A DNA stretch of 8,577 nucleotides from Pseudomonadota bacterium (GCA_021825225.1 JAKAIH010000088.1:1-8577), one strand, 5' to 3'. Positions 1 through 5,923 are shown, numbered from the stretch's first letter. Notes: a model not told the origin generated them from the sequence alone. A program made the numbers and translations.

Positions 1-1
1 C

Positions 2-1045
2 TTCCGGTCGGCGCATGAGGCCGAGCCGACCGCGTTGCTGCCCGAGGCGTCCGAATATCCCGGCGGCCGCGCCCGGGTGACGGCGCAGCTGCGCTCGGCG
101 ATCGACAGCCATGCGCGCCGTTTCGGCGCGGCCCCGCGCGGGCTGTGGCCGGCCGAGGGGGCGGTGTCCGAAGGGCTGCTGCGTGTGCTTGGCGGCAACG
201 CCCTGGGCTGGGCCGCAAGCGGCGAGCAGGTGCTCGCCAACAGCCTGCGCGCGGCCGGGCGGGAGGCCGAGCCCCGATCGCACTTCCTCTATCGCCCCTA
301 CCGGTTGGATGCAGCGCCGGAGCTAACGCTGTTCTTTCGCGACGACCGCCTGTCGGACCGGATCGGCTTCGAATACAAGAACTGGCACGGCAGCGACGCC
401 GCAGCCAATTTCGTCGGCGAACTGGAGCACATCGCGGCACAGGCGCCGCAGGACGAGCGGCCGCTGGTGAGCGTGATACTCGACGGCGAGAACGCCTGGG
501 AGCATTACCCGTACAACGGCTATTATTTTCTGAGTTCGCTGTATCAGGCGCTGGAAGCGCATGCCTTCATCCGTCCGAGCACCTATGCCGCGTTCCTGCT
601 CGAGACTTCGAACACAAGCGCCGCGGCTCCGGCCTCGCCGCCAGCGGCAACGCATCGGCTCGAGCGGCTGCTCGCCGGCAGCTGGGTGTACGGCAACTTC
701 GCCACCTGGATCGGATCAAGCGACAAGAACCGCGCCTGGGATCTCTTGTGTGCCGTAAAACTGAGCTTCGACCTGGTTTGTGCGAGCGGACGCCTGGATG
801 CCGTTCGTCGCGATGCGGCCGAACGTCAGCTGGCCGACTGCGAGGGCTCGGACTGGTTCTGGTGGTTCGGCGACTACAACCCCGGCGCGGCGGTGGCGAG
901 TTTCGACCAGTTGTTCCGCGCGAAGCTTACCCACCTTTATCACCTGCTCGATCTGCCGGTGCCGGCGGCGCTGGCCGAACCCATTTCGCGCGGCCACGGC
1001 GCACCCGAAGGCGGCGGCAGCATGCGCCGCGGGAGTGTGGCATGA
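2..1045 (+). CDS. Glycoside hydrolase family 57 protein, 3' part (5' end outside window)
   Basis: The frame is open from the left edge, so the gene starts upstream; 347 residues are visible. The protein matches the GH57 (alpha-amylase/4-alpha-glucanotransferase type) family, whose retaining enzymes act on alpha-glucans such as glycogen or maltodextrin. The segment GLWPAEGAVS (Glu codon 155-157) fits the family block holding the nucleophile. The segment VILDGENAWEHYP (Asp codon 482-484) fits the block holding the acid/base Asp. Aromatic-rich stretches follow (GSWVYGNFATWIG, DWFWWFGDYNP), as is usual for the helical C-terminal part. No signal peptide can be judged because the N-terminus is missing. 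The end (GGGSMRRGSVA) looks natural, and a terminator follows at once. The exact substrate and reaction cannot be read from this fragment. Family confidence is high; the functional subtype is open. Confidence 0.9.
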   Translation, partial: FRSAHEAEPTALLPEASEYPGGRARVTAQLRSAIDSHARRFGAAPRGLWPAEGAVSEGLLRVLGGNALGWAASGEQVLANSLRAAGREAEPRSHFLYRPYRLDAAPELTLFFRDDRLSDRIGFEYKNWHGSDAAANFVGELEHIAAQAPQDERPLVSVILDGENAWEHYPYNGYYFLSSLYQALEAHAFIRPSTYAAFLLETSNTSAAAPASPPAATHRLERLLAGSWVYGNFATWIGSSDKNRAWDLLCAVKLSFDLVCASGRLDAVRRDAAERQLADCEGSDWFWWFGDYNPGAAVASFDQLFRAKLTHLYHLLDLPVPAALAEPISRGHGAPEGGGSMRRGSVA

Positions 1046-1054
1046 GCACGGAGC

Positions 1055-1080
1055 ATGAGGGGACGCATCCCCTCATTTTG
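1055..1080 (+). terminator. Rho-independent terminator after the GH57 gene
   Basis: A perfect 8-bp stem, ATGAGGGG (1055-1062) with CCCCTCAT (1069-1076), closes a 6-nt loop and is followed by TTTG, so up to four U residues including the last stem base. It starts 10 nt after the GH57 stop codon. The U tract is short, so efficiency is uncertain, but the stem and position fit a terminator. Confidence 0.7.
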
Positions 1081-1082
1081 AA

Positions 1083-1091
1083 ATAAGCTCC
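1083..1091. repeat. Left target-site duplication of the IS
   Basis: ATAAGCTCC lies directly outside the left inverted repeat and recurs without change directly outside the right one (2423-2431). A 9-bp duplication is within the range known for IS4-family transposition. Confidence 0.93.
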
Positions 1092-1111
1092 CACATATGT
1101 CCGGTAGATTT
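1092..1111. repeat. Left terminal inverted repeat (IRL)
   Basis: CACATATGTCCGGTAGATTT matches the reverse complement of the right end (CACATGTGTCCGGTAGATTT) at 19 of 20 positions. Identity stops right after this stretch, which fixes the inner boundary. Confidence 0.93.
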
Positions 1112-1206
1112 TGATGTCACTGAGCTGCAGCCCAATACTGACGCGGGTTTTGGCGTGATCCCCGATTCCGACGATTTGAAATCGCAAACGGTTTTTGTCC
1201 CGTATC

Positions 1207-1240
1207 GTTGCCAATTTTCTTGGCATACGAGGCAACGCCA
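1207..1240 (+). promoter_or_regulatory. Competing hairpins over the transposase ribosome binding site
   Basis: Two mutually exclusive stems lie before the transposase start. The first is TGCCAA (1209-1214) with TTGGCA (1220-1225) and a 5-nt loop; it leaves the GAGG ribosome site (1229-1232) free. The second is GTTGCC (1207-1212) with GGCAAC (1231-1236), which would cover part of that site. In addition TGGCGT at 1151-1156 is complementary to ACGCCA at 1235-1240, up to the A of the ATG. Fold-back inhibition of read-through transcripts is known for IS10 and IS50 of the same family; a similar role here is inference. Confidence 0.4.
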
Positions 1241-2403
1241 TGAATCGCGGCCAGTCGGTTTTCGCGCAGCTGTTGGCTTTTGTCCCATTCAGTCACTTCG
1301 AGCATCTGGTCGATCGGTTCGCATCGAATCACGGCATCAGACACTTCTCGGCCTGGAACCATTTTCTCTGCATCGCGTACTCGCAGCTCACACGTCGCGA
1401 GGGTTTGCGCGATCTGGTGGCTTGTCTGAACTCGCAACGCGCCAAGCTTTACCACATCGGAATTCGCGGCAAGATATCCCGCTCCACCCTGGCCGATGCC
1501 AACGAGCGACGCGACTGGCGATTGTTCGAAGCGCTCGGTCATCGGTTGATTGCCATCGCGGTCGAGTTGCATCAAGGCGAGGACATCGGTCTGGGTTTCA
1601 AGGAACCGCTCTATGCGTTGGACTCCACGACCATCGACCTGTGTCTGACGCTGTTCCCTTGGGCGGACTTCCGCACGACCAAGGCGGCAGTCAAGGCCCA
1701 TACCATTGTCGATCTGCGCGGTGCCATTCCGGTGTTCGTCCATATCACCACCGGCAAGGTGCACGACGTCAATGTGCTCGACTTGATTCACTGGCCAGCA
1801 GGCTCGATCGTTGTCGTCGACCGCGGCTATCTCGATTTCGCCAGACTGCAATCGCTGCACCAAAGCCAAGTCTCCTTCGTCATCCGTGCCAAAGACAATC
1901 TGCGCTACACTTGGGTCGCCTCCCGCGAGGTCGACAAATCGACTGGGTTGCGCAGCGATCAGAGCATCTTGCTCGCGACACCAAAATCGAAACTCGCCTA
2001 CCCAGAGCGCTTGCGCCGCGTTTCCTTTCGCGACTCCGAAACCGACAAGTTTCTCGTCTTCCTGACCAATCGCTTCGATCTGCCGGCGCTCACTATCGCC
2101 GAAATCTACCGCAAGCGGTGGCAGGTCGAGACCTTCTTCAAATGGATAAAGCAGAACCTGTCGATCAAGCATTTCTTCGGCAACTCCATCAACGCCGTCA
2201 AGTCGCAAATTTGGATCTCCGTCTGCGTCTATCTCATCGTCATCATCGCCAAGAAACGACTGAATCTCCCGGCGTCGCCACATCTCCTGCTGAATATTAT
2301 CGAGGTCAACATGTTCGAGAAAATCCCAATCGAGCAACTGGTTACCGACGCGCTGCTGCATTTTGACGACTATCCCGTCGATAACCAGATGTTATTGTTC
2401 TGA
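1240..2403 (+). CDS. IS4-family DDE transposase
   Basis: This 387-residue transposase cuts and joins the ends of the surrounding IS. The N-terminal ~95 residues (MNRGQSVFAQLLAFVPFSHF...) look like the DUF4372 domain found at the start of many IS4-family transposases. The RNase-H-fold catalytic domain follows. Its acidic residues are Asp128 (ALDSTTIDL), Asp194 (VVVDRGYLDF) and Glu297. Glu297 sits in a perfect IS4 signature Y290-(2)-R293-(3)-E297-(6)-K304 (YRKRWQVETFFKWIK). The ATG at 1240 is chosen because DUF4372 proteins start MNxG and a GAGG ribosome site lies 7 nt upstream; an in-frame TTG at 1195 would add 15 residues without support. No frameshift or missing catalytic residue is seen, so the enzyme looks functional. 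Confidence 0.95.
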   Translation: MNRGQSVFAQLLAFVPFSHFEHLVDRFASNHGIRHFSAWNHFLCIAYSQLTRREGLRDLVACLNSQRAKLYHIGIRGKISRSTLADANERRDWRLFEALGHRLIAIAVELHQGEDIGLGFKEPLYALDSTTIDLCLTLFPWADFRTTKAAVKAHTIVDLRGAIPVFVHITTGKVHDVNVLDLIHWPAGSIVVVDRGYLDFARLQSLHQSQVSFVIRAKDNLRYTWVASREVDKSTGLRSDQSILLATPKSKLAYPERLRRVSFRDSETDKFLVFLTNRFDLPALTIAEIYRKRWQVETFFKWIKQNLSIKHFFGNSINAVKSQIWISVCVYLIVIIAKKRLNLPASPHLLLNIIEVNMFEKIPIEQLVTDALLHFDDYPVDNQMLLF

Positions 2404-2422
2404 AATCTACCGGACACATGTG
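2403..2422. repeat. Right terminal inverted repeat (IRR)
   Basis: AAATCTACCGGACACATGTG is the inverted copy of the left end with a single mismatch. Its first base is the last base of the transposase stop codon. Confidence 0.93.
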
Positions 2423-2431
2423 ATAAGCTCC
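2423..2431. repeat. Right target-site duplication of the IS
   Basis: ATAAGCTCC directly follows the right inverted repeat and is identical to the copy at 1083-1091. Confidence 0.93.
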
Positions 2432-2456
2432 AAGAGTTCCTGCGCATCCCGGCTTG

Positions 2457-2473
2457 CTGCGGCAGAACCGCAG
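2457..2473 (-). other. Hairpin downstream of the alpha/beta hydrolase gene
   Basis: CTGCGG (2457-2462) and CCGCAG (2468-2473) form a perfect 6-bp stem with a 5-nt loop, 16 nt past the hydrolase stop codon. No T run follows on the - strand, so it is a weak candidate for an intrinsic terminator; it may protect the 3' end of the message. Confidence 0.4.
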
Positions 2474-2489
2474 ACGCATCGCGGGACGG

Positions 2490-3173
2490 TCAGGCCGGAG
2501 GCCGGAATGAGGGGCGCGCGACGCTGCCGAAATAGCCCTTGAACCAGCGCGCCGCGAGGCGCGCGACTTCGTGCAGCGCATGCTGCGGCTCGCTTCGATG
2601 CGTGGCGCCTCGAATCACCGCCAGATCTTTCTCGCAGCTCAGCTGGTCCAGAGCACGGCGGTTGAATTCGATCACCGCGCGGTCCTGTTCGCCCACGATC
2701 AGCAAAGTCGGTGCGCGTACGCGCGCGAGCGCATCGGCGCCGGCAAGATCGGGCCTGCCGCCGCGCAAAACCACTGCGGCAACCTGGCCCGGCCGGGCGG
2801 CAGCCAATTGCAGTGCGGCGGCGGCATCGCTGCCGGTGCCGAACAGGCCCAGCGCGAGTTTCCTGGTTTCCGGCTCGGCGGCGAGCCAATCCATTGCCGC
2901 GCCCATGTGCGTACCCAGCAGCGCAATGTCGGAGCGACGCTCGTCGCCATGGTCTTCGTCCAATCCGAGCAGATCGAGCAGCAGCGTCGCCAGCCCCGCG
3001 CGCCTCAATTCGTCGGCGAGGTAGTTGCTGCGCGCCGACAGGCGACGGGAACCGCCGTCGTGCGGACACAGCACTATGCCGCAGGGATTGGGCGCAAGTT
3101 CCAGCACGCCGGCGAGGCGGGTCTTGCCCGAGGCGATGAGCACCGGTTCGCTGGCGTAATTGAAATTAATCAC
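2490..3173 (-). CDS. Alpha/beta hydrolase, dienelactone-hydrolase-like, with atypical nucleophile elbow
   Basis: The 227-residue protein resembles the dienelactone-hydrolase-like alpha/beta hydrolases that often stand beside or fused to phosphoribosyltransferase domains. Seen in order: an early strand and HxGGS loop (LCPHDGGSRR, 35-44), a second core strand (LATLLLDLLG, 61-70), the elbow region (GLFGTGSDAAAAL, 109-121), an acid loop IVGEQD with Asp164, and a late GATH with His192. The family elbow is usually G-x-S-x-G (as in FGASTGAAAAL). Here the serine position holds Gly114 and a serine is one place later (Ser115), followed by Asp116 instead of Gly. Acid and His are kept, so the enzyme may be altered or inactive. 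The GTG at 3173 is chosen because GGGAG lies 8 nt upstream and homology begins there; a longer frame to 3311 has no ribosome site. Substrate unknown. It is downstream of and co-oriented with the FNR-like gene, 243 bp apart. Confidence 0.8.
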   Translation of the reverse strand: MINFNYASEPVLIASGKTRLAGVLELAPNPCGIVLCPHDGGSRRLSARSNYLADELRRAGLATLLLDLLGLDEDHGDERRSDIALLGTHMGAAMDWLAAEPETRKLALGLFGTGSDAAAALQLAAARPGQVAAVVLRGGRPDLAGADALARVRAPTLLIVGEQDRAVIEFNRRALDQLSCEKDLAVIRGATHRSEPQHALHEVARLAARWFKGYFGSVARPSFRPPA

Positions 3174-3365
3174 GCCCGGATCTCCCGGCTTGCGCTTGCG
3201 CCTGCCGTAGTTGCAAGCGCACAAGGTATGCGCTGGCGCTCCCGCTATGCGCCGATTCGATCCGGTCCACGAACACTGTCCCGCTCCACGCTTGATCCAC
3301 GCCGGATGCAAATCTACCGCGCTCCGCGCGGGCGGTTATGCGTTTGGTCAAACCGGGAGCAGTTC

Positions 3366-3383
3366 GTGCGCTGCGCCGCGCAC
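3366..3383 (-). other. GC-rich hairpin downstream of the FNR-like gene
   Basis: GTGCGC (3366-3371) and GCGCAC (3378-3383) form a 6-bp stem with a 6-nt loop, 33 nt past the regulator stop codon. No T tract follows, so calling it a terminator would be weak. The rest of the 243-bp gap 3174-3416 shows no gene and no convincing promoter. Confidence 0.3.
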
Positions 3384-3416
3384 CATGCAGCAGCGCTGGT
3401 AGCTTTTTCGCGGCGC

Positions 3417-4169
3417 TTAGACTGAGTGACGCGCGTTGGCGACGATCTGCTGCAGTCTGTCGACGTCGACGATTTTAAGTTCCTTGTTGTGCACCCGAAT
3501 GACGCCGCCTTCGTCGAACCGGGACAAGGCGCGGCTGACGGTTTCCTGTGTCAGGCCGAGGAAACTGCCCAGATCGAGCCGCGTCATGCGCAGGTTGAAG
3601 CGGGTATCGGAATATCCGAGGCGCGCGTAGCGCTCGCCCAGGATCAGCAGGAACGCCGCCACCCGGGACTCCGCGCCCAGCGATCCCAGCAGCCACATCT
3701 GCATGTGCTCGCGCGTAAGCTGGCGGCTCAGCAGGCGATAGACGAACTGCTGCAGTGCCCCGGCCTTGCCGCCCAGGTGGGCGAGCCGCGGGAACGGAAT
3801 GATCGCCACTTCGCTGTCTTCGAGAGCCACCGCCTCGGTGCGGTAATGCTGCGCCTCGATTCCGTCCAGGCCGAGGATGTCGCTCGCCATCGGAAAGCCC
3901 AGCACCTGGTAGCTGCCGTTCACGTCGAGCAATACGGTCTTGAACGTGCCGGAGCGGATGGCGTAGATGGGCCCGAACTGGTCGCCGGCGCGGTACAGCG
4001 CCATGCCCTGCTGCACGCGGCGCAGGGTGAAGCTCACGCCGTGCTCGACCTTGATGTCGTCGAGCCCGATTTTCAGCAGCGCGGCGAGTTCGTTCAGGCT
4101 CAGGGAGGCGGCGCCGCTGGGCGCTTGCATCCCGATCTCCGTGTCGTGCAATGCGGCTTGTTGTTGCAT
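3417..4169 (-). CDS. FNR/CRP-family transcriptional regulator lacking all iron-sulfur cysteines
   Basis: The 250-residue cytoplasmic DNA-binding regulator closely follows E. coli FNR in layout. It has a cyclic-nucleotide-type beta-roll (YRAGDQF, YAIRSGTFKT, GFPMASDILGLDGI; about 45-135), a long dimerisation helix, and a C-terminal helix-turn-helix. The recognition helix QETVSRALSRF keeps Glu209, Ser212 and Arg213, which in FNR read TTGAT-N4-ATCAA. It contains no cysteine. The FNR stretch CQDCSISQLC lines up with AASLSLNELA, and the fourth FNR cysteine (VCEIPF) aligns with VAIIPF. It therefore cannot bind the oxygen-sensing [4Fe-4S] cluster as FNR does; FixK and DNR-type regulators share this lack. 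The ATG at 4169 has AGGAA 8 nt upstream; an earlier in-frame start at 4250 has no such support. It follows the response regulator gene, with a candidate operator between them. The effector is unknown. Confidence 0.88.
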   Translation of the reverse strand: MQQQAALHDTEIGMQAPSGAASLSLNELAALLKIGLDDIKVEHGVSFTLRRVQQGMALYRAGDQFGPIYAIRSGTFKTVLLDVNGSYQVLGFPMASDILGLDGIEAQHYRTEAVALEDSEVAIIPFPRLAHLGGKAGALQQFVYRLLSRQLTREHMQMWLLGSLGAESRVAAFLLILGERYARLGYSDTRFNLRMTRLDLGSFLGLTQETVSRALSRFDEGGVIRVHNKELKIVDVDRLQQIVANARHSV

Positions 4170-4284
4170 GGCGATGTTCCTGTCGTCGGACCGGTGGGCT
4201 GCAGACTTGCGTGCAATGATCCCGGCCCAATCCGGCCCGGGCGTGCGCAAGCTGAATCAAGTCTAGGTGCGGGGCGCGGGCAGG

Positions 4285-4290
4285 GATATC
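4285..4290 (-). promoter_or_regulatory. Possible -10 element for the FNR-like gene
   Basis: GATATC (3 to 4 matches to TATAAT depending on register) is the only AT-rich hexamer between the dyad at 4309-4328 and the gene. Its centre is 31 bp from the dyad centre, the distance expected for a class II activator bound near -40. No -35 element is visible, which fits activator dependence. Weak on its own. Confidence 0.25.
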
Positions 4291-4308
4291 GGGCAGGGCT
4301 GAACTTGG

Positions 4309-4328
4309 ACTACCGTAATTCAGGTAGT
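4309..4328. promoter_or_regulatory. Inverted repeat, candidate NarL/FixJ-type operator upstream of the FNR-like gene
   Basis: ACTACCGTAATTCAGGTAGT is a 20-bp dyad in which 8 of 10 base pairs are symmetric (arms ACTACC and GGTAGT, central AT). It can be written as two heptamers with TAC at the outer ends and a 2-bp gap (TACCGTA-AT-TCAGGTA), the 7-2-7 layout known for NarL. It lies in the 239-bp gap between the response regulator and the FNR-like gene, about 140 bp before the latter's start codon. Binding by the adjacent regulator is inferred. Confidence 0.5.
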
Positions 4329-4400
4329 ACAGGTTCAGGCCGGTTCGGGACCGGTCGATTCGGCATTGCGCCAGTGAGGTCCGCGGCGCGCCAGGCTCAG

Positions 4401-4419
4401 CTTCGGCCTCAGGCCGAGG
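4401..4419 (-). other. Hairpin enclosing the response regulator stop codon
   Basis: On the - strand TCGGCC and GGCCGA pair perfectly around a 3-nt loop that is the TGA stop codon itself (4409-4411). No T run follows, so intrinsic termination is doubtful. Confidence 0.3.
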
Positions 4420-5125
4420 TCAGCCCCTCGCGTATAGCGTATCGGGTCAGATCGGCCACGTTATGCAAGTCGAGCTTGCGCATGATGTTGCGTCTGTGCA
4501 CTTCGACTGTGCCCGTCGCGATATGCAGGACCGCCGCTATCTGGACCGAGGTCTTGCCGCCCGCCAGAAGCTGCAACACCTCGCGCTCGCGCCGCCCCAG
4601 CGCTTCGCTGCGCTGGCGCCGCATCGAGCGCTTGCGCAGGCTCTCCACGAGCGCAGCTGCGGCCTCCGCGTACAGAAACGCCTCGCCTTGCGCTACCGCA
4701 CGTATGCCGCGCAGCAATTCCGCGCTGCCGGCGGATTTGTCGATGTAGCCGCGGGCGCCTGCCTCCAGCATCTGCAGCACCAGACGCCGGTCGGCAACGG
4801 CGGACAGGCCGAGCACCCTGATGCCGGGGTTTTCGGCAAGCATGCGGCGGGTCGCCTCGATGCCGCTCATTCCGGCGAGGTTGATGTCCACCACCGCCAC
4901 ATCCGGTGCGAGTGCGCGCGCGAGCGCCAGCGCCGCGCTACCGTCGTCGGCTTCGGCCACCACCACCATGTCGCCGGCATGTGCCAGGATGATGCGCAGA
5001 CCTTCGCGCAACATCCTCTGCGCATCCACCAGCATTACCCGGATGCCTGTGGCGCGGCGCCGTTCAAGCGGCTTGCGCCGCCGTTGCGCGGTTGTTTTCT
5101 TGGGTGCCGCGGCGGACTTGGGCAT
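4409..5125 (-). CDS. NarL/FixJ-family response regulator (REC + LuxR-type HTH)
   Basis: The 238-residue two-component response regulator is expected to be phosphorylated by a sensor kinase and to bind DNA. A basic N-terminal tail (about 1-28, rich in Lys/Arg) precedes a receiver domain (29-145) with the phospho-acceptor Asp80 (VVDINLAGMSG), Ser108 and Lys130 (GYIDKSAGS). The acidic pocket is reduced: the usual Asp-Asp pair reads Asp34-Ala35 (LVDAQRMLREGL). The C-terminus (176-238) is a LuxR/GerE helix-turn-helix (LGRREREVLQLLAGGKT...TVEVHRRNIMRKL). The ATG at 5125 is preferred, 41 bp past the nitroreductase stop; a GTG at 5182 would add 19 residues and overlap that gene. Neither has a clear ribosome site, so the start is uncertain. 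It is probably co-transcribed with the nitroreductase. No histidine kinase is in view. Confidence 0.88.
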   Translation of the reverse strand: MPKSAAAPKKTTAQRRRKPLERRRATGIRVMLVDAQRMLREGLRIILAHAGDMVVVAEADDGSAALALARALAPDVAVVDINLAGMSGIEATRRMLAENPGIRVLGLSAVADRRLVLQMLEAGARGYIDKSAGSAELLRGIRAVAQGEAFLYAEAAAALVESLRKRSMRRQRSEALGRREREVLQLLAGGKTSVQIAAVLHIATGTVEVHRRNIMRKLDLHNVADLTRYAIREGLTSA

Positions 5126-5166
5126 CGATCGCGTATGCCGGTTGACTGCGGCTGGCGCTGCCCGCG

Positions 5167-5760
5167 TTACAGCAGCCGGCACACTTCGTCGAATGCGGGC
5201 CGCGGGTTGCGCGGCATCACCTTCGACGGATCACCGTAGCCGAGGTTGCACAGGAAATTCGACTTGACGCCGCTGCCGGCAAAAAATTCAGCGTCCACCT
5301 TGGCATTGTCGAATCCGGACATCGGGCCGCAGTCCAGGCCGACGGCGCGCGCCGCGAGGATGAAATAACCGCCCTGCATCGAACCATTGCGGAATGCGGT
5401 CCTCTCGGCGTGCGCCTTCTTCTCCTCGCCGGCGAATATGCCGCGCGCGTTCTGGTTGTGCGGAAACAATTTCGGCAGCAGCTCGTAGAACTCGGCGTCG
5501 TAGCCGATGACGGCGGTCACCGGCGCCGCCATCGTCTTGTCGACATTGCCCGGATTGAGCGCCGGCTTGAGCCTCGCTTTCGCCTCGGGGCTGCGCAGGA
5601 ACAGGATGCGCGCCGGGTTGGTGTTCATGGTCGTGGGCGCCCATTTCATCAGCTCGTAGAGCTCGCGTAATTGCGCGTCGCTGACCGGTTTCGGCAGCCA
5701 GCCGTTTTGCGAGCGCGCGTTGCGGAAAATCAGGTCCATGTCTTCGGGGCTGAGCATCAT
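5167..5760 (-). CDS. RutE-like nitroreductase family oxidoreductase (putative malonic semialdehyde reductase)
   Basis: The 197-residue protein has almost the length and the same landmarks as E. coli RutE (196 aa), an FMN-dependent NAD(P)H reductase that turns malonic semialdehyde into 3-hydroxypropionate in pyrimidine breakdown. Shared blocks include [20 protein letters not shown] (25-43 region), [53 protein letters not shown], and a C-terminal NLGYGDPSK. No other rut genes are visible, so the substrate may differ; nitroreductase-fold reductases can be broad. The ATG at 5760 is chosen because homology starts with its MMLSPEDMD and a TATAAT element lies just upstream; a longer frame to 5862 would run through that promoter. 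Only a weak ribosome site (GAAGA) is seen. It is divergent from mraZ and probably leads the transcript into the response regulator gene. Confidence 0.85.
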   Translation of the reverse strand: MMLSPEDMDLIFRNARSQNGWLPKPVSDAQLRELYELMKWAPTTMNTNPARILFLRSPEAKARLKPALNPGNVDKTMAAPVTAVIGYDAEFYELLPKLFPHNQNARGIFAGEEKKAHAERTAFRNGSMQGGYFILAARAVGLDCGPMSGFDNAKVDAEFFAGSGVKSNFLCNLGYGDPSKVMPRNPRPAFDEVCRLL

Positions 5761-5790
5761 GATCGGTGTCTTCGGTGGGATGAAAGGGCG

Positions 5791-5819
5791 ATTATAGGCG
5801 AACGCGGCCGAGCGCCCAG
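5791..5819 (-). promoter_or_regulatory. Sigma70-type promoter of the nitroreductase gene
   Basis: A perfect TATAAT -10 element (5796 down to 5791 on the - strand) ends 30 bp before the start codon at 5760, giving a short leader of roughly 24 nt. The -35 region is poor (best fit TGGGCG at 5818-5813, 16-bp spacer). Confidence 0.5.
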
Positions 5820-5923
5820 GTGCGGCAGTCGCGGCGCGTATCCGCGGTGGGGCAGGCGTCACGGGCGACGTGCGCTTTCGGCAGACGCAGAAGCGCAGGA
5901 TGGGGCGGGCGGAACAGGCTATA

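Larger units (their letters stand above)
1092..2422 (+). mobile_element. Complete IS4-family insertion sequence (1331 bp)
   Basis: The element is bounded by 20-bp terminal inverted repeats that differ at one position and by a perfect 9-bp direct repeat of target DNA on each side. It holds one intact transposase gene filling nearly the whole element; the stop codon overlaps the first base of the right repeat. Base composition is visibly less GC-rich than the flanking genes, as expected for an element from elsewhere. Intact ends, gene and target duplication suggest a recent and possibly active insertion. IS4 family is inferred from the transposase signature; the subgroup and a named IS cannot be assigned without a database comparison. 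It lies between the 3' ends of convergent genes and breaks no visible reading frame. Confidence 0.95.

Noticed and set aside
1042..1086. A 14-codon frame starting at an ATGA overlap with the GH57 stop
   Set aside because: It lies in the terminator hairpin, stops before the IS in both the filled and the rebuilt empty site, and has no similarity to any gene.
1546..1562. TTGAT-N4-ATCGC as an FNR box
   Set aside because: Only one half fits, and it lies inside the transposase coding sequence.
1117..2361. A 414-codon open frame on the - strand across the IS, and a 403-codon frame at 1155-2366 on the + strand
   Set aside because: Both lie opposite or out of frame with the transposase, which has full catalytic motifs. 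Their translations show no recognisable domain; they are by-products of codon bias.
3174..3311. 46-residue N-terminal extension of the alpha/beta hydrolase
   Set aside because: It is basic and cysteine-containing low-quality sequence without homology; a good ribosome site precedes the GTG at 3173.
3310..3319. AAATCTACCG, identical to the inner 10 bp of the right IS end, as a possible IS remnant
   Set aside because: The match ends after 10 bp, no partner end or duplication is near, and it stands alone in a gene-free gap. Chance is the simpler reading.
4250..4260. TTGATTCAGCTTGC (on the - strand) before the FNR-like gene as an FNR autoregulation site
   Set aside because: Only the TTGAT half matches; the second half reads CTTGC instead of ATCAA.
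5763..5862. 34-residue N-terminal extension of the nitroreductase
   Set aside because: It would run through the perfect TATAAT at 5791-5796, has no ribosome site, and adds sequence absent from RutE-type proteins.
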